Shown: positions 1 through 9,732 of the stretch, in pieces
Layout of the letters: each line of letters starts with the position of its first letter
How positions within the stretch are numbered: the first letter of the stretch is position 1
NCBI GenBank assembly: GCA_964543935.1
Contig: CAZJAK010000052.1
Span: 1-16,450 of the forward strand
Direction of reading: 5' to 3'
Length of the DNA stretch: 16,450 nt
Origin: JAAYDK01 sp964543935
GTDB taxonomy: Bacteria > Spirochaetota > Spirochaetia > Sphaerochaetales > Sphaerochaetaceae
The notes under the pieces: model-generated
What the model saw: only the letters and a program-made list of their open reading frames with translations
Told to the model about the DNA's origin: nothing
Database searches by the model: none
Position numbers and translations under genes: made by a program

Positions 1-24
1 ACCTTTCTTGATTGATCTAGCCAC
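1..24 (-). CDS. rpsS: 30S ribosomal protein S19, N-terminal fragment
   Basis: Only the first eight codons are inside the window; they read M-A-R-S-I-K-K-G, the usual N-terminus of S19, a protein of the 30S head that pairs with S13. The start codon is GTG (minus strand, 24-22). An AGGAG Shine-Dalgarno sequence overlaps the TAG stop of rplB and sits a few bases upstream, with 10 bases between the rplB stop and this start, so translation of the two genes is probably coupled. Identity rests on the short peptide plus the expected rplB-rpsS order of the S10 operon. The rest of the gene lies beyond position 1. Confidence 0.85.
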
Positions 25-34
25 TTTTCTACTC

Positions 35-859
35 CTACTTCCGCTTCTTCACGATGAAAGCGCCCGAGGGCTTGTTCTTCTTGCGGGTCTTGTATCCCTT
101 GGTCGGCAGACCCCACGGGGTCACAGGATGCCTACCGGCAGCCGTCTTGCCTTCACCACCACCATGCGGGTGGTCGATCGGGTTCATGGCGACACCGCGG
201 ACCTTCGGACGTTTCCCGAGCCACCGGTTGCGTCCGGCCTTGCCGAGGGAGACGTTCATGTGGTCTCCGTTTCCAAGCTCGCCCAAGGTGGCGATGCATT
301 CGCCGAATACCATCCGCATCTCGCCGGAAGGGAGCCTGAGGGTGACGTAATCGCCTTCCTTGGCAACAATGGTGGCGCCCAAGCCGGCGCTGCGCACCAA
401 CTGCCCGCCCTTGCCCATCTGCAATTCGATGTTGTGCACCGTCAAGCCAAGCGGGATGTTCTTCAACGGAAGGGCATTGCCGACTTCGAGCGGAGCGCTT
501 GGACCGCTGATGACCTTCGTCCCCACCTTGATCCCCTTGGGGGCGAGGATGTAGCGTTTCTCGCCGTCGGCATAGAACACCAACGCGATGTTCGTGCTGC
601 GGTTGGGGTCGTACTCAATGGTCTTGACCGTACCGGGGATGTCGAACTTGTCGCGCTTGAAGTCGATCATCCGGTAAGCGCGCTTGTGACCGCCGCCCCG
701 CCGCCTGACGCTGATGCGTCCGAACGCGTCGCGACCGGCCCTGCGGTGCAGGTTCTTGGTGAGCGATTTCTCGCTTACGTCGGTCGTCAGGTCGTCGAAC
801 ACCAACGTGGTCTTCTGACGGAGTCCGGGAGTGTACGGTTTATATTTCTTCAGTGCCAT
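35..859 (-). CDS. rplB: 50S ribosomal protein L2
   Basis: L2 is a 23S rRNA-binding protein near the peptidyl transferase centre and is needed for subunit association. The product is 274 aa (E. coli 273). Visible landmarks are the MALKKYKP start, the RNA-binding core, and the conserved MNPIDHPHGGGEG segment at residues 225-237, with His230 equivalent to the functionally important E. coli His229. The C-terminus is strongly basic. The frame stays open 25 codons further upstream, but that part overlaps the end of rplW and is not L2-like. The ATG at 859 fits because it follows a GGAGG at spacing 7, with the SD overlapping the TAG stop of rplW. It is the fifth gene of the S10 operon here. Confidence 0.98.
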   Translation of the reverse strand: MALKKYKPYTPGLRQKTTLVFDDLTTDVSEKSLTKNLHRRAGRDAFGRISVRRRGGGHKRAYRMIDFKRDKFDIPGTVKTIEYDPNRSTNIALVFYADGEKRYILAPKGIKVGTKVISGPSAPLEVGNALPLKNIPLGLTVHNIELQMGKGGQLVRSAGLGATIVAKEGDYVTLRLPSGEMRMVFGECIATLGELGNGDHMNVSLGKAGRNRWLGKRPKVRGVAMNPIDHPHGGGEGKTAAGRHPVTPWGLPTKGYKTRKKNKPSGAFIVKKRK

Positions 860-870
860 GTCCTTACCTC

Positions 871-1173
871 CTAGATTCCCTCGATGGCCTGGATCGCCTG
901 GCCCTTCTCGAGCGTGACGATCGCCTTCTTCCAATCACCGGTAGTGCCTTTGATCTGGCCGCCCTTCGTCCTGGTGTACTTGGGTTTGCCCTTCATGACC
1001 ATGACATTGCACTTGACGGGCTTCACGTTGAAAAGCTCCTTCACCGCATCCATGATCTGAAACTTGTTCGCATCCATGTGGACTTTGAACGTGTACTTCT
1101 TAGCTTGCGCTTCCCGCGCCAAGTTCGATTTCTCGGTCAGCACGGGCTGGATTATTACTTGATCTGCTCTCAC
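871..1173 (-). CDS. rplW: 50S ribosomal protein L23
   Basis: L23 sits at the exit of the ribosomal tunnel and is the docking site for trigger factor and SRP. The 100-aa product has the usual beginning, with VIIQPVLTEKS at residues 6-16, and the YTFKVHMDANK segment at 27-37, followed by the basic loop KPKYTRTKGG that reaches into the ribosome. The start codon is GTG. An ATG lies two bases upstream in another frame but runs straight into TGA, so GTG is the only sensible start, behind an AAGGGG SD. The stop of rplD is 10 bases upstream and the stop of this gene overlaps the SD of rplB, so the genes are tightly coupled. Confidence 0.97.
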   Translation of the reverse strand: MRADQVIIQPVLTEKSNLAREAQAKKYTFKVHMDANKFQIMDAVKELFNVKPVKCNVMVMKGKPKYTRTKGGQIKGTTGDWKKAIVTLEKGQAIQAIEGI

Positions 1174-1183
1174 ATTCGGCCCC

Positions 1184-1813
1184 TTATTTGTCCCCGTAGA
1201 ACTCGTTGAGATTCGAAGCAGCCTGCTCGAGTACCAAGAGTTTCCTTCCGTACAGGAGTTCCTTGGCCGAAAGCCGGTTGTATGAAAGCACGCGCAGATA
1301 CGGGATGTTCCTGGCCGCGCGCCGCATCATCGCGTCATCATCTTTGAGGATAAGCACGGTCCGCTTCTCGTCCTTGACAAAATTCTTGATGATCGCCGCC
1401 AAATCCTTGGTCTTACCATTCTCAATGGTGAAGTTCTCGACAACAACCAACCTCTCCTCCTGCACAGAGAGCGAGAGAAGGCTCTTCATCGCCAAGCGCT
1501 TGACCTTCTTGGGAATCGTATAGCTGTAATCGCGGGGTTTGGGTCCGAAGATCGTGCCACCGCCAACCCAAATCGGAGACTTCTTGTCTCCGGCGCGGGC
1601 ATTGCCGGTTCCCTTTTGCTTGTACGGCTTGGTGTTGCTGTAGTTGACCTCGCCGCGAGTCTTGGTACAGGCCGTTCCGACGCGCCTGTTGGCCAGCTCA
1701 TTGTTCACGGCATGGTAGATGCTTCCGTCGCTCACCTCGCGGTTGAACACGTCGTCGTTGAGGACGATGGTGCGCACCTGCTCGCCGTTGATTGAATAGA
1801 CTTTCGTTTCCAT
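1184..1813 (-). CDS. rplD: 50S ribosomal protein L4
   Basis: L4 lines the polypeptide exit tunnel; in E. coli it also represses its own S10 operon. The product is 209 aa (E. coli 201). It contains the long tunnel loop rich in basic and glycine residues at about 45-95, with the characteristic KPYKQKGTGNARAG motif near 62-75, followed by the globular RNA-binding domain. Nine bases separate it from rplC, and the SD (AGAGG) overlaps the TAG stop of rplC. Whether this L4 also acts on the hairpin upstream of rpsJ cannot be told from sequence. Confidence 0.97.
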   Translation of the reverse strand: METKVYSINGEQVRTIVLNDDVFNREVSDGSIYHAVNNELANRRVGTACTKTRGEVNYSNTKPYKQKGTGNARAGDKKSPIWVGGGTIFGPKPRDYSYTIPKKVKRLAMKSLLSLSVQEERLVVVENFTIENGKTKDLAAIIKNFVKDEKRTVLILKDDDAMMRRAARNIPYLRVLSYNRLSAKELLYGRKLLVLEQAASNLNEFYGDK

Positions 1814-1822
1814 ATCTCGCCT

Positions 1823-2443
1823 CTACTTCTTCTTCGCTTTCTGAACGATGACGACGCTTTGGGCGGGACCCGGAATGGCACCCTTCACCAACAAGACCTG
1901 CATCTCCTCGTCGACCCGAACGACACGAAGGTTCTGGACGGTCACACGGTCGGTTCCCATGCGCCCGGCCATCCGGTGTCCCTTGAAGGTGCGCGCCGGT
2001 GTGGATGACATCGCCGTACCACCGATGTCGCGGTGGAACTTGGAACCGTGGGTGGCGCGGCCTCCTTTGAAGCCGTGGCGTTTCATACCGCCCTGATACC
2101 CCTTGCCCTTGGAGGTGCCGACGACATCGACGAACATGATGTCCTTGAACATGTCGACGCCGAGCACTTCCCCGACCTTGGTTTCCATATCGAAGTCGCG
2201 CATCTCAACGAGGGTTTTCTTGGGTTCGCACACGTCGGTGAACTGTCCGGCGTACGGCTTGGTGGTCTGGCTCTTCTTCTTGTCGAAGGATCCAAGGACA
2301 CATGAGCTGTAGCCATTCTTTTCGACGGTGCGGTGCTCGATGACCACGTTGTCTTCGATCTTTATCACAGTCACAGGGGTAAGCTTGCCGTTGGCATCGA
2401 ACACCTGCGTCATTCCTATTTTTTTGCCGATAAGCCCTAACAT
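1823..2443 (-). CDS. rplC: 50S ribosomal protein L3
   Basis: L3 is an early 50S assembly protein whose loop approaches the peptidyl transferase centre. The product is 206 aa (E. coli 209). It begins MLGLIGKKIGMTQVF, a typical L3 N-terminus, and has the central GGMKRHGFKGG and FKGHRMAGRMG motifs of the rRNA-binding loop. At the place where E. coli L3 carries its methylated glutamine (Gln150), this protein has Ala in a GGTAMSS context, so that modification is not expected. The ATG at 2443 follows a GAGG SD. It lies 17 bases after the rpsJ stop, within the S10 operon. Confidence 0.97.
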   Translation of the reverse strand: MLGLIGKKIGMTQVFDANGKLTPVTVIKIEDNVVIEHRTVEKNGYSSCVLGSFDKKKSQTTKPYAGQFTDVCEPKKTLVEMRDFDMETKVGEVLGVDMFKDIMFVDVVGTSKGKGYQGGMKRHGFKGGRATHGSKFHRDIGGTAMSSTPARTFKGHRMAGRMGTDRVTVQNLRVVRVDEEMQVLLVKGAIPGPAQSVVIVQKAKKK

Positions 2444-2460
2444 CTCTTACCTCAACTCAG

Positions 2461-2769
2461 TCACTGCTTAATCTCTACATCTACGCCTGCGGGAAGCTCT
2501 AGCTTCATCAGGGCATCCATGACTTTCGATGTAGGATCCAGAATGTCAATCAACCGCTTGTGGGTCCGCATCTCGAACTGCTCGCGAGACTTCTTGTTGA
2601 CAAAGGGCGACCTCAGAACAGTATATTTGTTGATTCGAGTCGGTAAGGGTACGGGGCCGGAGACTTGGGCACCAGCCTTAACCACTGTCTGCACGATAGC
2701 TTTTGCGCTCTGTTCCACAAGCTCGATGTCAAAACCCCTCAGCCGCACCCGTATTCTATCCTTAGCCAT
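2461..2769 (-). CDS. rpsJ: 30S ribosomal protein S10 (NusE)
   Basis: S10 is a 30S head protein and, as NusE, partners NusB and NusG in transcription antitermination and transcription-translation coupling. The product is 102 aa. It starts MAKDRIRVRLRGFD and contains the long ribosomal loop (about residues 40-65) with LPTRINKYTVLRSPF. Two ATGs lie side by side at 2772 and 2769. The GGAGG is only 1 base from the first and 4 from the second, and the family starts M-A-K/N, so 2769 is chosen. The frame is open further upstream through the tuf-rpsJ hairpin, but that part is not S10-like. This is the first gene of the S10 operon, 63 bases after tuf. Confidence 0.97.
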   Translation of the reverse strand: MAKDRIRVRLRGFDIELVEQSAKAIVQTVVKAGAQVSGPVPLPTRINKYTVLRSPFVNKKSREQFEMRTHKRLIDILDPTSKVMDALMKLELPAGVDVEIKQ

Positions 2770-2773
2770 CATT

Positions 2774-2778
2774 CCTCC
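2774..2778 (-). promoter_or_regulatory. rpsJ ribosome binding site directly against the T-run of the tuf terminator
   Basis: The minus strand reads GGAGG immediately after six T residues (2779-2784) that end the tuf-rpsJ hairpin, and before two tandem ATGs. The SD decides the start at 2769. No room is left for a separate promoter between hairpin and SD. Confidence 0.8.
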
Positions 2779-2821
2779 AAAAAACGGGTCTTGCCCGCTA
2801 CCCTGTCGGTGCGGGCAAGAC
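2779..2821 (-). terminator. Intrinsic terminator or attenuator between tuf and rpsJ
   Basis: On the minus strand an 11-bp perfect stem (arms 2811-2821 and 2788-2798) can be extended by a further 3 bp (ACC/GGT) past a one-base bulge, leaving a 5-base loop. It is GC-rich and followed by CCG and then TTTTTT (2784-2779). This has the layout of a rho-independent terminator. It lies in the 63-base gap after tuf, and rpsJ begins right behind it, so it should either lower S10 operon expression relative to tuf or be a regulated attenuator. Confidence 0.8.
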
Positions 2822-2832
2822 ATTCGTCACAT

Positions 2833-4023
<1,191 letters not shown>

Positions 4024-4033
4024 CAGTTCCTCC

Positions 4034-4058
4034 TTGTGATCCTCTCATTAGGTCACAA
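4034..4058 (-). promoter_or_regulatory. Stem-loop next to the tuf ribosome binding site
   Basis: On the minus strand TTGTGA-CC pairs with GG-(A)-TCACAA, an 8-bp stem with one bulged base and an 8-base loop. The last two A residues of the 3' arm are also the first two bases of the AAGGAGG SD (4034-4028). Folding could hinder or position ribosome binding at tuf. This is by-eye pairing only; no folding energy was computed. Confidence 0.45.
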
Positions 4059-4066
4059 ATTTCATG

Positions 4067-4279
4067 TTATAAAGGCAAGACGCCTTTACCTTCATTGGAA
4101 GAGACAAACGGCATTCTGTTGTCAGGCAGCGATAAGGAAGGGATCCAGAGGTCGATGGCCAACAAGGGCGACCGACATAGTACAGATTTCAAAAGTCTGT
4201 AGACTGGAACCACCTTATCACCCATTGCTTGTCCAGCAGGATGATTGGTTTGGCTCTGTAACAACGCCCTCAGGGGCAT
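4067..4279 (-). CDS. Doubtful 70-codon ORF in the tuf leader
   Basis: This open frame starts with ATG behind AAAGGAG (spacing 4), about 25 bases from the predicted tuf transcription start, and ends 43 bases before tuf with its TAA inside a stem-loop. The product (starts MPLRALLQSQ, ends GKGVLPL) has no recognisable domain, signal peptide or membrane segment. Against it being a gene: it uses TTA three times and CTA once in 70 codons, whereas about 1,617 codons of neighbouring rpoB and rpoC use neither. Composition also differs from its neighbours. It may be a chance frame in a structured leader or a short upstream ORF controlling tuf. Confidence 0.25.
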   Translation of the reverse strand: MPLRALLQSQTNHPAGQAMGDKVVPVYRLLKSVLCRSPLLAIDLWIPSLSLPDNRMPFVSSNEGKGVLPL

Positions 4280-4308
4280 AGTGCTCCTTTCGTGAAGACG
4301 CCTTTGCC

Positions 4309-4337
4309 ACTATAGTGGGTTTGACAAAACGTGTCAA
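4309..4337 (-). promoter_or_regulatory. Sigma70-type promoter of tuf
   Basis: On the minus strand TTGACA (4337-4332), a 17-base spacer and TATAGT (4314-4309) form a near-consensus housekeeping promoter. It lies just downstream of the rpsG terminator and about 285 bases upstream of tuf, with transcription predicted to begin near 4302. Both hexamers lie in inverted repeats: TTGACA-5 nt-TGTCAA at 4337-4321, and the 12-base palindrome CCACTATAGTGG at 4318-4307. Confidence 0.85.
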
Positions 4338-4366
4338 GTCGAATGGCGAAAAACAAAAAGATATGG

Positions 4367-4405
4367 AAAAAAGAACCGCGGCAAATCCAAAAGACGCCGC
4401 GGTTC
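4367..4405 (-). terminator. Intrinsic terminator after rpsG
   Basis: A perfect 10-bp GC-rich stem on the minus strand (GAACCGCGGC / GCCGCGGTTC, arms 4405-4396 and 4382-4373) with a 13-base loop is followed directly by six T residues (4372-4367). It starts 20 bases past the rpsG stop and closes the beta/str transcript before the tuf promoter. Confidence 0.92.
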
Positions 4406-4425
4406 GTTCACAATCAGACGTTTTC

Positions 4426-4896
4426 TTAGCGGTTGTGGGCGGAGAAGGCCTTGTTGGCTTCTGCCATCCGGTGGGTGTCTTCCTTCTTCTTGAAGGCCGA
4501 ACCGGTATTGGCATAGGCGTCAAGGAATTCTGCCGAGAGCTTCTCGCTCATCGACTTGCCGTTGCGGGCCCTGGCGGCAGCGATGATCCACCGCATGGCC
4601 AACGCTTCGCGGCGGTTGTCCTTGATCTCGACGGGCACTTGGTAGGTGGCGCCGCCGACTCGGCGGGACTTGACCTCCACGACCGGCTTGACGTTCTCGA
4701 GCGCTTTCAAAAACACGTCCAGGGCGCTTTCGCCGCTTTTCTGGCCGACTGCTTCCAAAGCCTGATACATGATCCGCGTGCTGATCGACTTTTTGCCGGC
4801 TAACATCATGCGGTGGATAAATTTTTCCACAACGACGCTATTGTAGACTGCGTCGGGCAGAATCTCACGGACTGGTGCTGAAGTTCTTCTTGCCAT
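4426..4896 (-). CDS. rpsG: 30S ribosomal protein S7
   Basis: S7 nucleates assembly of the 30S head and contacts E-site tRNA; in E. coli it is also the translational repressor of the str operon. The product is 156 aa, the standard length. It begins MARRTSAPVREI and contains the beta-hairpin VEVKSRRVGGATYQVPVE (about 73-90) and the helix REALAMRWII. The ATG at 4896 has an AAGGAG SD at spacing 7. It lies 15 bases after rpsL and is the last gene before a strong intrinsic terminator. In many bacteria fusA comes next; here it does not. Confidence 0.98.
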   Translation of the reverse strand: MARRTSAPVREILPDAVYNSVVVEKFIHRMMLAGKKSISTRIMYQALEAVGQKSGESALDVFLKALENVKPVVEVKSRRVGGATYQVPVEIKDNRREALAMRWIIAAARARNGKSMSEKLSAEFLDAYANTGSAFKKKEDTHRMAEANKAFSAHNR

Positions 4897-4911
4897 GGTG
4901 CTGCTCCTTCC

Positions 4912-5286
4912 TTATGCCTTGGGCTTCTTGGCGCCGTACTTGGAGCGGCCGCGCTTCCGGTCGGCGACACCAAGGGTATCCTTGGTTCCGCGGATGATGT
5001 GGTAGCGCACACCAGGAAGGTCTTTTACTCTTCCGCCACGCATGAGCACGACGGAGTGTTCCTGAAGGTTATGGCCGACACCCGGGATGTAGGCGGTTAC
5101 TTCGATACCGTTGGAAAGGCGCACGCGGGCGACCTTACGCAATGCCGAGTTGGGTTTCTTGGGGGTGACGGTCATCACCCTGGTGCATACTCCGCGTTTC
5201 TGCGGGCACCCTTGCAGGGCAGGAGCTTTGGTCTTGTTGGCCTTCGAGCTGCGCCCGTGCCGTATCAATTGGTTGATAGTAGGCAT
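4912..5286 (-). CDS. rpsL: 30S ribosomal protein S12
   Basis: S12 sits at the decoding centre and controls accuracy. The product is 124 aa, the family length, with PTINQLIRHGR at the start, CPQKRGVCTRV at 27-37, TPKKPNSALRK at 41-51 and GGRVKDLPGVRYH at 84-96. Lys43 and Lys88, the usual streptomycin-resistance positions, are the sensitive-type lysines; Asp89, the usual methylthiolation site, is present. The frame extends 30 codons further upstream but that part is not S12-like. The best SD (GGGAG at 5303-5299) is 12 bases from the ATG, longer than usual. A 153-base spacer separates it from rpoC. Confidence 0.98.
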   Translation of the reverse strand: MPTINQLIRHGRSSKANKTKAPALQGCPQKRGVCTRVMTVTPKKPNSALRKVARVRLSNGIEVTAYIPGVGHNLQEHSVVLMRGGRVKDLPGVRYHIIRGTKDTLGVADRKRGRSKYGAKKPKA

Positions 5287-5320
5287 CTTGTCGATACACT
5301 CCCTTTGTTCTGTCTCAATC

Positions 5321-5369
5321 GCCGGCTCCAACCGGAGCGGCGTCCGGAGAACCGTCCTCAACGGGACGG
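5321..5369 (-). other. Stem-loops in the rpoC-rpsL spacer
   Basis: Within the 153-base spacer, 5352-5369 forms a 6-bp stem (CCGTCC/GGACGG, 6-base loop) and 5321-5341 forms a 5+3-bp stem with one bulge and a 4-base loop. Neither is followed by a T-run, so they do not look like terminators, and I see no convincing promoter here. They could be processing sites or regulate rpsL translation. Confidence 0.4.
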
Positions 5370-5439
5370 CTCCCACGTCGATATGTTGTCTCCAAAGTCA
5401 GCATGCGGACACCCCGGACCTGCCGGAGGGGCCAACGGC

Positions 5440-9717
<4,278 letters not shown>

Positions 9718-9732
9718 CCGATGTCTCCCTGC

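Larger units (their letters stand above)
4024..4303 (-). promoter_or_regulatory. Long structured 5' leader of tuf
   Basis: This is the only stretch over 300 bases without a firm gene (gap 4024-4425 including the terminator and promoter). On the minus strand it can form several stem-loops: 4181-4201 (6-bp stem TACAGA/TCTGTA, 9-base loop), 4150-4173 (5-bp stem GGTCG/CGACC), 4070-4088 (7-bp stem TAAAGGC/GCCTTTA, 5-base loop) and 4034-4058 (8 bp with one bulged base). The last abuts and partly overlaps the AAGGAGG of tuf. No T-run follows any of them, so a role in translation or RNA stability is more likely than termination. The leader matches no riboswitch or tRNA that I recognise. Confidence 0.55.

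Noticed and set aside
8..874. 288-codon open frame on the plus strand
   Set aside because: Antisense to rplB; no family resemblance, explained by the rplB codon bias.
860..934. N-terminal extension of rplB by 25 codons
   Set aside because: Overlaps rplW; the L2 family starts at MALKKYKP and a GGAGG precedes that ATG.
2770..2823. N-terminal extension of rpsJ, or the first of two tandem ATGs
   Set aside because: The extension reads through the hairpin; the first ATG is only 1 base from the SD. S10 proteins start M-A-K/N.
4070..4088. Hairpin as a terminator before tuf
   Set aside because: No T-run follows on the minus strand and tuf must be transcribed through it.
4181..4201. tRNA-Ser-like anticodon arm (loop with TTGAAA) in the tuf leader
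   Set aside because: The loop is 9 bases rather than 7, and no D arm, T arm (GGTTCGA) or acceptor stem surrounds it.
4321..4326. Plus-strand TTGACA as a divergent promoter
   Set aside because: At 17 bases downstream the sequence is TGGCGA, not a -10, and no plus-strand gene follows.
4218..4523. 101-codon minus-strand frame overlapping the end of rpsG
   Set aside because: It overlaps rpsG, crosses the strong terminator and the tuf promoter, and is low-complexity.
5287..5376. 30-codon N-terminal extension of rpsL
   Set aside because: Not similar to S12 and makes the protein longer than the family norm of 124 aa.
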